64,000 nucleotides of DNA from Kappaphycus alvarezii (lineage: Eukaryota; Rhodophyta; Florideophyceae; Gigartinales; Solieriaceae), in NCBI GenBank assembly GCA_002205965.3, contig NADL03000024.1, positions 496,001-560,000 on the forward strand. Direction: 5' to 3'. Of the stretch, positions 45,846 through 56,702 are shown piece after piece. Position numbers and translations under genes: made by a program. Below the pieces are notes generated by a model. That model was not told the DNA's origin, did not search any database, and worked only from the letters and a program-made list of their open reading frames with translations. Each line of letters opens with the position of its first letter. Position 1 is the first letter of the stretch.

Positions 45846-46320
45846 GATCCGTTCCCCAGACTTGAGACGATCGATGTTGTCGATTTACATTTTTCTAGGA
45901 TGTTTGTGTAGATGAAACCTATCCGGTGCTTCCAAATTCCACTACGGAAAATGCCTCCTCATTTCTCAGACTGTCTTGGAGGAGTTCAAGGCCTATATTT
46001 CACGGGATGCAAGGACGTTTTCCTCTTCCCGAAGTACTCACATTAGTTTCCACGTCTTTTTACCACACAACTTGGTTTGGACCGACGTTAGATGCTTGCC
46101 TCCCTTGTTCACGGCTAATTGAGATATTGTGCGTTCCACTGCGGAACTGCAGTAGAGGGCTAAAGATAACCCGTGACCTCCATTCCGATGTATCGTGGTC
46201 ATAAATCTATCGCCTCCTCACCCCTTTCTACCCAACTTATCATGCTTAGAACTGGGTTCCACATCCTCATCGGTCATTTAATGGATATTGATATAATGAA
46301 AATTGTAGATATTATTTGGC

Positions 46321-46400
46321 ATTCTGTGCTGGCTGCGCTGGCACTCTGCGCTGGATGCGCTGGTATGCTACGCTGGCATGCTGCGCTGGCTGCGCTGTAA
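46321..46400. repeat. GCTGCGCTGGCA-type minisatellite
   Basis: Irregular copies of 10-12 bases (CTGCGCTGG, ATGCGCTGG, CTACGCTGG) lie inside LTR copy 6, in the place of the N-terminal part of the acidic frame. Confidence 0.6.
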
Positions 46401-46540
46401 CTGTACTTACAGTTTTATTCTCAATTATTTTTAGAGGGGGTCTTTGCGCCGTACTGTAGCGGTACCAATAGGGCATATAGGTACTGTATTGGTGCTACGG
46501 ATTGTGAGGGTTGAAAACTCTATATAAGGGGCCGGAAAAT

Positions 46541-46708
46541 ATGGACCAGGTGTTCCCGATTCTGGAACTGGATGGGGGCGTCCTCAGTGGTTTAAATATT
46601 TCGCAGGAGGCAATGGAGAATTCTAAGCCGTTCGCGGATATTTATGTGGTCTGCGTGGGCGGAATGGATATTTTGGGGGAACTGTTCCGCTCTGATGAAG
46701 AGGACTAA
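46541..46708 (+). pseudogene. LTR-borne acidic protein, copy 6 (C-terminal part)
   Basis: From the ATG at 46,541 an uninterrupted frame gives MDQVFPILELDGGVLSGLNI, SQEAMENSKPFADIYVVCVG and GMDILGELFRSDEED before TAA. The conserved family blocks LE-x-DG, LxISQE, PFADI and MDILxxLFxSD are all kept without a frameshift. The upstream part is missing. It lies about 135 bases before the LTR TATA box. Confidence 0.6.
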
Positions 46709-46883
46709 GATATTAAGGAAAGAATCTAGATATTTATCCTGGTAGTATCTGTTGTTAGTCATTCTCGTTCACACGATTCAATTTGGTGCATTTTATGGTT
46801 TTAGTATGTTTCTTTGATACTTAAGGGGTACCCAAAAAGTCTATATAAGCTGAGTAAACTGCTTCCTCTTGTGGAGGTCAAGC

Positions 46884-46941
46884 AAGTTGATAGACAACTT
46901 CAAGTCAAGTCCCGAGTAGTTGGAAGTTGAGAGTCAACTTC
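46884..46941 (+). promoter_or_regulatory. Twin hairpins in the transcribed part of LTR family 1
   Basis: The first stem is AAGTTG/CAACTT with a 5-base loop (46,884-46,900). The second is GAAGTTGA/TCAACTTC with loop GAG (46,923-46,941). In copies 3, 5 and 7 the first stem is intact with a different loop; the second is partly degraded in 3 and 5. They lie about 35-100 bases after the TATA box, so they would be in the 5' leader RNA. Confidence 0.6.
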
Positions 46942-47154
46942 AGATCCAAGAACCATTTTTCTTATGCTGGTCACAGAGAATCAGTGGTAGAACTTGCTCC
47001 TTCCATACTTGCTTGTAGTCCTCTTAACTCTCTTCCATATACACTCCTTCTTGTTCGTTCAACTATACCACGGTAGCACTTTTGTCGCTTGCAACACCTC
47101 CTTCTTGGGGTAGTTGGTTCTGAAATCTCTTCTCCCGACGATATATCCCTATCA

Positions 47155-47954
47155 GATATACAATAGGAGGAGCCGTACGCTCTTCTCCAGCGCAAGACCA
47201 CCAACCATCACGTTTTATCCTCAAATTCTTGGAAAGGACAGTCATATATTGTTACGAAAGGGTTCATCTCATTGAAGAGCCTGTCCCTAGCTGCTTCACA
47301 GGGACAAGTATCTTCTGCATTCAACGTACTGGCACTGTAAGTATTTGGGAGGGTGTGTCGGTAGCAGCTGTTGGTGAAACCGATAAAAATGGCTCTATCA
47401 TGTCTTCCTCCACGGGTGTATTACGAACGACCGTCCTCCCTTTCCTTCCTGTCGCGATCTGAACAGATTTCTGTTTCAAACGAGAGACGGAAGGGAACTT
47501 GATAGAGGGAAGAGCTTCGAAGTCCTGATTCTTGGAAACAGTTTCAAGTAAAGGTAAAGGATTACCTTTCTTGAAACGGAATGGGACAAGTTCATTTTGT
47601 GTAATCTGAAACCTTGTAATAAAGTCAACTTCACTATCTGGATTGAGAGTGAAAAGATCCTGCGAAGTGAAAAGATCCTTGCGAGTGATCATTGACTCCA
47701 AGTCGCCCAGGAAAGTTCCAGCCAGAACTCTGAATGCATTCATTGTCCGTCTTTTTATCTCCTTCCTTAACGGCTTCGTCTACTTGCTTCGAGTAGGAAC
47801 CCTTCTTGCTTTCAAGACGAAGCGGGAGGCGAAGAAGGAAAAGAATGGGTAAAGGCTCGAGAAACCGAACCGTACTTCCACTATTTCCAAGCTGCACGAG
47901 GAGAACATGCTACAAGCTAAGAAGTTGTCAGCAGCTTCGCCGACGCCGTGCCTG
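47155..47954 (-). other. Spacer between two LTRs with an unrecognised minus frame
   Basis: A 140-codon minus frame (47,321-47,743) with ordinary composition (Thr, Val, Phe, Pro) starts MNAFRVLAGTFLGDLESMIT. It may be a retroelement internal fragment or a host remnant. It stands between inverted LTR copies 6 and 7. Confidence 0.3.
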
Positions 47955-48511
47955 CTATTAGCAGAAAGTCTTCGTAAGAGAGATATCCGACGCCCACTAT
48001 CCAAAAAAAGAGGTGTTTCGAGCGACAAAAGTGCTATGGTAAGGTAGTTTGGGGAACAAAATGTGCTGTATACGGACGAGAGACCAAGGGCAACCGACTT
48101 TGTCCGAAGGGGCAGGCTGTAGCTTCGCCTTGCGAACAACAGATTTGCTTCCGTGTACGTTGCAAGGCAACTGCAATGGGTTGAAATGGAAGAGGGCTCG
48201 GTGGTTTCCCCAACAATCCTAAAGGGGCAGGCTCTTCCATCTAGCTTCGAGGATTGAGAGTCGTTTATAATTTTTGGGCCCGAAGATAACTACCAACTTC
48301 GTTACTACTGGAGTATCTCTTTTGAAGTTGTCTGCCAACTTGCTTGGCCTCTCCATGAAGAAGCAGTTTACTCAGCTTATGTAGACTTTTGGATACCCTA
48401 AAGTCCGAACAAAACTACAGAAGATACCAGGAAATGCATACAAACACTTTTTTTGGATGATATACTCTAAACAAAAGATACTTAAGAAAACGAACAATCG
48501 ATCTGGTCCTC

Positions 48512-49107
48512 TTATTTCGCATTCTCTAGATCAGACCCAAACAAATCCTCCAAAATATCCATGCTGCCCAAGCAGTCCCCACAAATATCTGCGAACGGCT
48601 CATAACTCTCTATTTCCTCCTGGGAGATATCTAAACTTCTAAAGATACTCCCATCCGGTTCCAGCGTCGGCACCACTTGGTCATTGCCGTCCAGCCCCGG
48701 CCCCACCATTCTAACACTTCCCATGCCTCCCCTTCCCTCATCCTCCTTGTCCTCGTCCTCATCCTCGTCCTCCTCCTCGTCCTCATCCTCGTCCTCGTCC
48801 TCGTCCTCAACCTCCTCATCCTCCTCGTCCTCACCCCCTCATCGTTAACTTCGTAGACCAATTCCGGGGCTGCCCACTCCTCGAAGGTCTCCCCAGCTCC
48901 CTCGTCGACTTCCCACTCCTGCCCCTCAGGTACCTCCTCCGCCTCCTCCTCGACAAACAAGCGACGCACGAATTCGATCACCTTTTTTTGTTTGTCGGCG
49001 TAGGTAGTCATCGCGGTCAGTAGGTCCGAAAGGGAGTAGGGGAATGGAGTTTAGGGGGCGGGGTGGCGATTTTTGGTGATGGAGACGGAGGGACGAAGGT
49101 TGTTCAT
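48512..49107 (-). pseudogene. LTR-borne acidic protein, copy 7
   Basis: ATG at 49,107 (MNNLRPSVSITKNRHP). A one-base loss causes a local shift, but the frame is open again as TTYADKQKKVIEFVRRLFVE, EEAEEVPEGQEWEVDEGAGE and TFEEWAAPELVYEVNDEG. A further shift in the purine tract hides an all Asp/Glu run in the neighbouring frame. Then VVPTLEPDGSIFRSLDISQE, EIESYEPFADICGDCLGS and MDILEDLFGSDLENAK end at a TAA. It is the best template for the family: about 200 residues, strongly acidic, no signal peptide or membrane segment, two conserved Cys in DICGDC. Role unknown. Confidence 0.65.
48740..48835. repeat. (TCCTCG)n-type hexanucleotide tract
   Basis: Imperfect TCCTCG/TCATCC repeats encode the Asp/Glu run of the acidic protein on the minus strand. 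Slippage here explains why copies 5 and 7 are out of frame in the same region. Confidence 0.7.
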
Positions 49108-49462
49108 TTTGGTTGCAAATGGAGTTGGGCGATTGTAGATGGAGGATAGAGGGTGCGAGGGGGAGGGTAGTGTGTGTAGGGGTTGGTGCATCTCAAAAAA
49201 AGTGGGTAAAATGGAATTAAGTACACCGTAGAGGCAGACTGGAGTCGTTACTAAAAAGTTAAAATCGAAATTGCAGTAGCGCATTTGCGTGAAATTTCTA
49301 CATAAGGAGTGAATTTGATGAGGAAGGTAGATAAAAAAGACGTAAAACGCTGATTTGGAGGAGATGATACAGTATCAAAATATCTAGGGAGGATGGTAGA
49401 CAAATTTGGAAAGGATGGTAAGCGGAGTCAGGGGCGGGATCGTTGTAAGTTTCTGGTCCTTT

Positions 49463-49546
49463 GGGAGGACCATTTCAAGTATTACACGAGGGGAGGACCA
49501 TTTCCTGTGTTACACGAGGGGAGGACTATTTCCTGTATTACACCTG
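49463..49546. repeat. Three 28-bp tandem units at the 5' edge of LTR copy 7
   Basis: Units at 49,463, 49,491 and 49,519 share GGGAGGACCATTTC and a TTACAC-GAG end. They lie at the extreme 5' (U3) end of the LTR and look like enhancer-type direct repeats. Confidence 0.75.
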
Positions 49547-51267
49547 CCTTTAATCCGGTATTTGGAAACTACCCAGTAGCTTGGGACGGAGATAAATACC
49601 CAGATTGGTTGAAATTAAACTCAATTCCTCCATAGCAGCGGCCAAGGAACACGTCAATGAAGCATGTATCCCGTGGCTCCATTCCGTCCTTGTCCATGAT
49701 CAACACCGAGCTCATGTCTTTTGTACTTTCGAGGATATGGTGAATATTCATTATGGGTGTTCATGCATGCTGCGCATCAACAGCATAAGAGGAAGGGCAC
49801 TGCATTGGACCAGATTCTTGGAGTCGCAATGTCTTTGCGACCCAAGTCCCCGATTTCCGCCCTCAAATACACCGACAAGGAGGTTTTGTGGTAGGTGGCG
49901 AAGTAAAGACAGCAAATTGCTACCGAGTACTTCTGTATGCAGAGGATAGAGCTCGACACTCGGAGGTATGCCATCTTTGAGGGGATCTTGAAAGATGAGA
50001 ATGTCCCTTTACCTCAAAGTGCGAGTTCATTTCCTTCGTAATCGGTGAAGAAGTAGAAGATGACCTTTGTCTTCTCCATGGTCGCAGATATGATGGAGAC
50101 GAGCTTCCTCAGGACTCTTCAGAGAGAATGCTCGTACTCTTTGGATCCCCATCGTCAATGTGCATGTGGGTACGAAGTATGCTGCTGATGAGAGGAAGAG
50201 GATCGGGCGCTGCATCACTACCCATCAATATTTTTGGTAGAGCCGGAGCAGCAGAGGGATAGGAAGTCCTTTGTTTGGAAGAGGTCTCTCTTGGAGGTTC
50301 AGATCGGTCAGATACTCGCGTTCTTGAGAGTGGACCACGACGACGTTGACCCAAGGAGGTTGAGGCTGGGGAATCCAATGGTCTCTATGCCTGCGATAGT
50401 GGAATCTTAATTTACAGAGGCAATTCTTGTCATCGTGAAAAGCCCCACACCGATTAAGAGGTACATAAAAAGATAAATCCAAGGAAAAACCTTGTATTCT
50501 TCGTTTTATGTACGTTTGGAGATGGGAGCGGCTTTTGGGTGGTTGGCCCCTCACACTTCCTGGTGCGGTCTACAGGCGTTTTTATTAAAGACCTGACCTG
50601 GAGAATCAAGGATGCCCATTCCCCCGTGTTTGGTTTCCATTGTACGTGAGGAACTGATGCATTGGTGCCCATCCCGTCTGGATAAACGGCGCATGGATGA
50701 GGGTACCGAAGACTCTGGCAACGTGATGCACCAACTCTACTTTGTACCCTACATCAACGAGCTCGCGGATGGGGTGGAATACATTTACTAATTCAACTCT
50801 CGCTTTGAGTAGTTCCCAATTTACTACTCCTCTTCCTCCGAAAGCTAATAGTATGACTCTGAATAGTAGAAGTCACAGGGGTCATCTTCTGCAGAGCAGA
50901 GGCCCGCTGGCGAGGACGAACAAGAGGAGTATTTTGAGAGTATTATCAGTAGTATATATCCATGTACATTTGCAATTTTTTAAATTCTTATCTTAAGAGT
51001 TTAATTTTAACTTGACAGCGTTATAAATAGGTAATATTCGCTCAAGAAGGAACTGACCGTTCATTTTCGATATTTATAGGATATTTCCCATTTAATTGAG
51101 TCTCACATTTCCATCTTGACTTTCTATACTATTCTACCTATGCATCTTTATATCCCTCGTTACTTCGTACTCGAAATTCATTTCAATGGAGTACTTCTAC
51201 AGAAAGTCCCTGACTATCTGCACGTAGGTGGAGATATTATACACTCTGCAGAAGGCCGACACGCCCA
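49547..51267. other. No assigned gene
   Basis: Several overlapping frames of 60-115 codons occur on both strands (for example plus 49,605-49,949 and minus 50,225-50,554). None has a domain I recognise. A minus-strand stretch around 50,050 (YFFTDYEGNELAL) resembles YFFADEILDEK of the 45.6-kb methyltransferase remnant, but the match is short. Confidence 0.3.
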
Positions 51268-52800
51268 TTAAGAATTCTTAATGGTATGCAACTGGTACTG
51301 AGATCTCATTCGTGGAAGACAGTTGGGAGCAACTCTGTCTACGAATACAAAGTTTGACACAAGCCACGTTTTCCGATCCTTCGTGCTACGCTTCACATTT
51401 CTGGATGACATCCAGATTCTTGACCAGGAAGGAACTGTGTGTAGTTGAATACTTCTGAGTATAATTGATGGATCGATCTGTGAAGAAATGGAATCTTCAT
51501 CTTCAAAATCCGACTCGGAGCACGATGCCTCGTTTATTCCGGATACCATGCTTTTGCCGAGAAGAAAAAAAGCAGAAGAATGATGATCTGAACAAGTGGG
51601 ATTTTCGACGGCAAATAACGCTTCTATGCAGACTATTAGAGAGTTATAGCGTCTCTGAACTTCCATAGTCGGTCGTCAAAAGTAAACAGCTCCAAAATGA
51701 GCAACAAAACCACCTCCTTTCAACAGTTTTTTGTGCAGGGATTAATCTCAGATGCCAGAAACCTTTTGCTTTGTATTTCCGCTTATTCGTATACGGACTG
51801 CACTGAAAAGCCTCAATATTCCAGACTATAGCTTAACCCCAGTAGATGCGATAAAAGTCTCTTCCTTCTTCAATGAGCACATCCAAAATGAAGCAGACTG
51901 CAATCTGCTACAATTGGAAGCCATATATGAGCGTATTCTAAGTCTTGATTGACAAGATAAGATGTTTGAACCAACTTATGAGATTATGAAGACCTCTCTA
52001 ATCTCAAGAATGAGTATCTTTCCCCATTTTATGTCATTTGAGCAAGTATTTGGAAAACTACCACATACCTTTGCTCTCAGAACTATATTCAAAGAGAGGA
52101 TGGATCGTGTTACAAGTGTTTTTTCTACAGCTCGCCTCGTCGTATGCGTTATCAGGAGTGTCAAGGATAGAAATGAGCCCATAGACTTGACTTTTGGGGA
52201 TAGTGCTAGGAATGGAGAGGTAGTAAGTTTCCGACTCAGACATTAGCCTGTTTTACAGGCAGAATACAGCCTATAACTACATCGAAAATTTTTCCATTTC
52301 CAAGCTTGCGATATTGAATAAGAACAGAGTATATTTCATAACTCTGTTTGAATGGATTTTCGGTGCGAAGGATTGGTCTGAGTGGAATGAGAAACTTACA
52401 TTTCCTCTTGCCTGGAGGAACGAGTCCCACCCTTTTTTTGAAGGAACCTTCATGTAAATACCAGATCCAGCAGAGTTCTTGGGTTCCTTATAAGTTAAAA
52501 TCCAATTATTTCTCATTCGAGGTTTCATTATTTTCGAGAAAGTGTCCAATGTTCTCTCATTATACCCATGTCTTCAGTAAAAGCTTCTATAACGTATTGC
52601 CTATACATTGCCGAATGGTATTGATAAGAATAATTTCCAAATGCAGCTGCACACGTTCCTTGCATATCTCTTTGAACAACGACATTACAGATAGAGAAAT
52701 AGGGGATGGCTTCGATTCTTAATCTTTCAAAAAAACAAATCTTTACTGTCATAGCAAGAGCAAAAAGACTAAACAACAATCAATGCTACTCAACACTCTA
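51268..52800. other. Unassigned open frames on both strands
   Basis: Plus: MSNKTTSFQQFFVQGLISDA at 51,699, joined by a shift to 51,752-51,952 and then, past one stop in the same frame, to 51,962-52,246. Minus: 51,268-51,666 (132 codons with an acidic, Ser-rich patch), 52,277-52,549 and 52,528-52,779. These could be one decayed gene on either strand. I recognise no family. Confidence 0.3.
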
Positions 52801-52869
52801 AAGTGGGCTTTCTGCGTTTCTTTCATGCTTCAATCCATCTCATCGTCCCCTTCCTCTTCATAGGATTAT

Positions 52870-54312
52870 TCCTCCGTTTGCATGAACACGCCTTCCCCAA
52901 CGTCGTCCTCTTCCTCTTCCTCACCTGAAATATGTAGAATGTCGTACACGGCCATCCCTATGTTGTAAATTTGGCTCATGAAAATTGTTTCCCAGTATTT
53001 CACTGAAGGGGTTCGAGACCAAACACAAGAGTCGTGATTGAACGCGTATCCGGAGTACAATCCGATACCTTATCATCACTGCTTTCCAACCATACATCTG
53101 GCTCTCTCGCATCCATCTGCCTGCGAAACATCTCTCTAAGTACGTAAGCGATCGAGAAAAGGACCGGAAAAGTCGAAGGATTCAATGTAAGAACGTCATC
53201 CGCCTGCTTGCACGGGAAACTTGCCATGCACAACTCAAAAAAGGTCGGAGGAAATTGACCTCTCTCTTCAACAATTTCTTCCACCTCGTCGCCATCCATC
53301 ACATGTACTTCGTACTTTACCACGACACACAGTTCGGACCCATAGTAGAGTATTAGTTTGACCTATCTGCCCATATTTGGCAATGACTTCAGAAGACTTG
53401 TCAGAAGGCCAAATACAAGTATCGGAGATTTCATCGATACTGAACATGAAACTCCCATCCAGTCTGCTGTAATACGTCAATCCAACTCATTCTTCCAATA
53501 AAAGTCCCATATGCTGCATAAAAACATGAAGAACCTCGAAAATTCGCTCCTCATACCCATGAATCCACTCATCATTCTTCTTCTCCATAGAGTCGATCGT
53601 TTTCTCAAGCACACGGAACGACTCCTTCAACATTTCATTCATCTAAATTCGAGAGTCCTGAACAGAAGGCGAATAGTGGCGGCTGTGTTTTCCACTAAGA
53701 TCTTCCATATTCGGGGTGACACCAATCGGACTCTTTGTGCTTGCCGATCTCTGCAGTGCAACCCTGATGCTTGCGGTAGTTTACGGCTCCTTCGATCATG
53801 TCTTTTTTTGATGGTGTTCTTCTTCGCGAACAGTTCAATGGCTATGTTATCATCGGAATATTCTACGACGGTCCCTGCCCGGTGATGTGGAGAAGAAAAA
53901 GAATAATCTTCTTCTGTTCTTCCGACAGAGCCCTTTCTGTCCATCTCTTTCTCCGCAGAAGGTGCCTCAGGGCGATCAATAGCCATCTTAATGAGACTAG
54001 AATAGTTGTGATCGCTCTTCTTGACCGGCGTGGAAATACCACACCGGGCAGTATTAGTAGCTGTGTAAGGGGGCTTCTTAGCAGTAGTGGACCCCTTCTT
54101 CTTCCTCTTCTTCTCCAGCGTGGAAACATCACGAGAATTCTCGCGTTGTAGATGACGTTTTCTGCCGACCGGCGAAGAAGCACCAGCCTCGGAATCTGAC
54201 GCTTCAGGGTCAATGCATATGGCAGTAAGCATCTCAGGGCTGCGAGATTCAAGAATCTTGCGACCCTTTTCGCTCGCTGATGACCGGTGTTGCGACGTCC
54301 AGTAGTCATCAT
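52870..54312 (-). pseudogene. Unrecognised gene remnant, minus strand
   Basis: The best part is 197 open codons from the ATG at 54,232 (MLTAICIDPEASDSEAGASS). It is basic in the middle (EKKRKKKGSTTAKK) and has VVEYSDDNIAIELFAKKN in its second half. A shifted frame after 53,650 gives MNEMLKESFRVLEKTIDSME, probably a helical segment. Another from 53,323 gives 107 codons with FPPTFFELCMASFPCKQADD. The last piece ends in an acidic run (GEEEEEDDVGEGV) before 52,870. The order suggests one original protein of about 400-450 residues, broken by at least three shifts. The family is unknown; a transposon accessory protein is possible. Confidence 0.4.
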
Positions 54313-55590
54313 GTAGGCCTGAACAGGTAGGAGAAGGAATAAGGGAAGATATGGAAGATGTGTAAAGGAGGAGTTTTTATTGAAAGCAAAGGAGTGCTAG
54401 AGAAGTTAAAGAGGGTAAAGAGAATTTGAAGGTAAAAAAGGGTGTAATGTTCTGATGTGGGTGTATTGGAAGCAGAGACACATATGCGGTACATTAATAC
54501 TGAAAAGGGGTCATGAGCAGATATAGACTGTAACGGAGACTATAGCGTAATGATAGCGCACGGCGCAAAGATTGGGATTAACTCACTGAAGATATGCGCT
54601 GTGCCAGGTGGAGCATCGAACTCCTTGAGTAATACCACCTGTGGCAGGAGATTGAGGCAAAATTACTGCACTGGGATCGAAAAAGCGGCAGATATCCGGA
54701 CAGCCGGCCATGATCGGGGCAAGATAAAAAATTGACCATATTCTGATGCCCATAATCATCGCGCAGGGGTATTGATTTGAGCTGCATTCCATCAAGCATT
54801 TATATGAGGGACAAAAAGTGTCAGAAATTGGATCATGTCTTCTTTTTGCGTTCCTGTGAAGATGAAGAACATGAAAGCGTCCGGATCGCAAGCTCCTTCA
54901 TCTCCGAGGGTTTGGAGCTTGAATTCCTCCAAAGCAGAAGAGTTCTTTTGTATAAAACCTCAGATTTTCTCTCTCATTTGATAGAAGCATTTGGTTCCAA
55001 ATCTCTTTCTCTGCTCGTAAAGCAGTCAGTACAGTTTCCGCCATTAAACTCGCGAACGCCCGCTCAGGTCTTTCGGCAAAGCATTATTTGCGCATGTTCT
55101 TCTCCGAATCCGCAAGAGCCGGTTCCTTATCCACAATGGAGGTAATGGAGTATGTATCGAGCAAATATGCAGCATAATGAACATCTTGAAGTAAATACAC
55201 TCTTTTTTTGTATCCGTGCGTTTCCGTCTCGCTTTCAGGGGTAGATGCTCACGGCTTCATGCCAAATATCCGATGTCAACTTTGAAAGACCTTGGATTTG
55301 GGCCTCAAGCTCCATCTTTCGTGTAAATATTGTATGTATACGTAGTGCATCACTGTCAAATTTCCGCAAGTACCTCCGCCTTAACTTCAGTAAAGAGTGA
55401 ATTTTGACGAGTTCCTCGAAGAACTGTAGCGATCTTTCCGGGCAGACTTAATCTTCTTCTCTATTCTGCTTCCTTTCGGCTGATAATCGGTACAGATCGC
55501 TCATAAACCCATCTTTTTTCGGTCTCATTCTGTCCTACTACGCGCATCAAAATAGTTCTAGTTCCAATAATTGATGGCAGTACTATCTTA
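54313..55590. other. No assigned gene
   Basis: Only short frames; the 122-codon plus frame at 54,777-55,145 has no recognised domain. Confidence 0.35.
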
Positions 55591-55699
55591 GTGCTGACAA
55601 ATCTGGTGACCGAAGACTGCTCAGCCATTAGAGTTCTTTTGTACTGAGACCTTTATTTGGCTAGTTCCGGTTCAAGTCTTCTGATATAATCTCCTCCTT

Positions 55700-56190
55700 C
55701 ATCCTCCGGTAACTCAACCTCTTTTCTTTTCAATACCAGACCAATCCTTCTGCTGTATTTTTAATGGACTGTACAACCGCGCTTTTAAGCTTTTCATGAC
55801 TTTTAATGATGCGCACACAGTTGAAGCCTTCTGTACCCCAGTTGCAATACAATCAAGCTCCATTAAATCATCCATCAAAAAATCAGCAACTGGCCTTGAC
55901 CATTAACGCTTGTTAACCCGGCATGTTTTTTTTGCGAAAGTCTCCCTTGCGTTGATGCATTTCTCAGCATTATAGCTCGTAATGGTGAAAATTGTACCCC
56001 TCAAATTGAACCGATCCATCGTTGTATCTATTAGTTCCACGTACTGGTCTGCAGTGCACTTCTTTGAACCAGTGTAGAAAGTCTCCAGCAAAAATTGATT
56101 GGTGAAATATCCAGCCCACTTTCAATTTGGAGCATAACTTTAACAACAGATTACATGCTGACTTCATCCCATCCATCAAATATTAAGGTA
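55700..56190 (-). pseudogene. hAT-like transposase fragment
   Basis: On the minus strand, LIFDGWDEVS is followed after a shift by FYTGSKKCTADQYVELIDTT and RGTIFTITSYNAEKCINARE. This is the order D-G-W...S-x-x-x-T-A-x-Y...I-x-x-V-x-x-D-N-A-x-x-C of the DUF659-type core of hAT transposases. The usual D-N-A is S-Y-N-A here, so a catalytic Asp is lost. A next piece, FLMDDLMELDCIATGVQKAS, fits the helical segment that follows. Stops and shifts make it non-functional. The first Asp (in DGW) is preserved. Confidence 0.55.
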
Positions 56191-56501
56191 TGCATTTTGA
56201 AGCGATTTTGAAATACATGCACTAATATTCTGATGCAATTCTGAATAAAATTCGTTTTGATATTGATCTGATAGGGCTTGATCAGCTGGAAGGTGATCCT
56301 CATCACCGAAAAAAATCTATTCAAGTAATTCCTCTCAGGGTTTGAAAAATTTTCCTGTGCAACTTTTCAAACATTCTGAATGGCCTCACTATGAGTATTA
56401 TCACTTTTAAACATTATCAGTTGATGCAAAATATCTCGCGTCCTTAAAAGTTTTGAATATTTATTCTATTCTTGCATACATTGTTCTGTGGGTAAATTAT
56501 T

Positions 56502-56702
56502 CTAGATACACAACGCCTTTATGCGTAACGCGACTGCCGGAACCCCCTGATTCGGTGTTCTTTCTTTTTGTACGTGAACGCTAAGTTTCACGTGCTGGGT
56601 GTGGCCATAACGGAAGCAAGTAGGGCAAAGCCTTGCTTTGGACATGGTTCTCGCAAAGTAAAGGAGCACACTTTCGATGTCTATCAGCTGCGCTAAGTGC
56701 AT
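56502..56702 (-). other. Cys/His-containing frame upstream of the hAT fragment
   Basis: A 66-codon minus frame contains CPTCFRYGHTQHVKLSVHV, with a C-x2-C and nearby His residues, upstream of the hAT fragment in the same orientation. It could be the remains of the BED-type finger often found at the N-terminus of hAT transposases, but the spacing is not diagnostic. Confidence 0.25.

Larger units (their letters stand above)
46289..47154 (+). mobile_element. Solo LTR, family 1, copy 6
   Basis: It begins TGATATAATG, has GTAGATATTATTTGGCATTC (matching AGATATTTT...ACTGTAT of other copies), and ends CCCTATCA. The 5-bp sequence GATAT flanks both ends (46,284-46,288 and 47,155-47,159), so this is a complete LTR insertion with its target duplication. 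It is shorter (866 bp) because the first two thirds of the acidic frame are missing and a minisatellite stands there. The TATA box is at 46,841. Confidence 0.75.
47955..49542 (-). mobile_element. Solo LTR, family 1, copy 7 (longest)
   Basis: Read on the minus strand: start TGTAATACAGGAAAT, three 28-bp tandem units, CCTAGATATTTTGATACTGT, a CT-rich leader, the acidic frame, the TATA region AGTCTACATAAGCTGAGTAA, hairpin AAGTTGGCAGACAACTT, an extra roughly 100-bp segment, ATAGCACTTTTGTCGC and the end CTAATA. The 5-bp CCTGC lies on both sides (47,950-47,954 and 49,543-49,547), fixing a complete LTR of 1,588 bp. Confidence 0.75.

Noticed and set aside
53863-54312. 149-codon Arg/Leu-rich minus frame
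   Set aside because: It overlaps the better frame at 53,639-54,232, and its composition is typical of a shifted reading of a Lys/Glu/Ser-rich gene.
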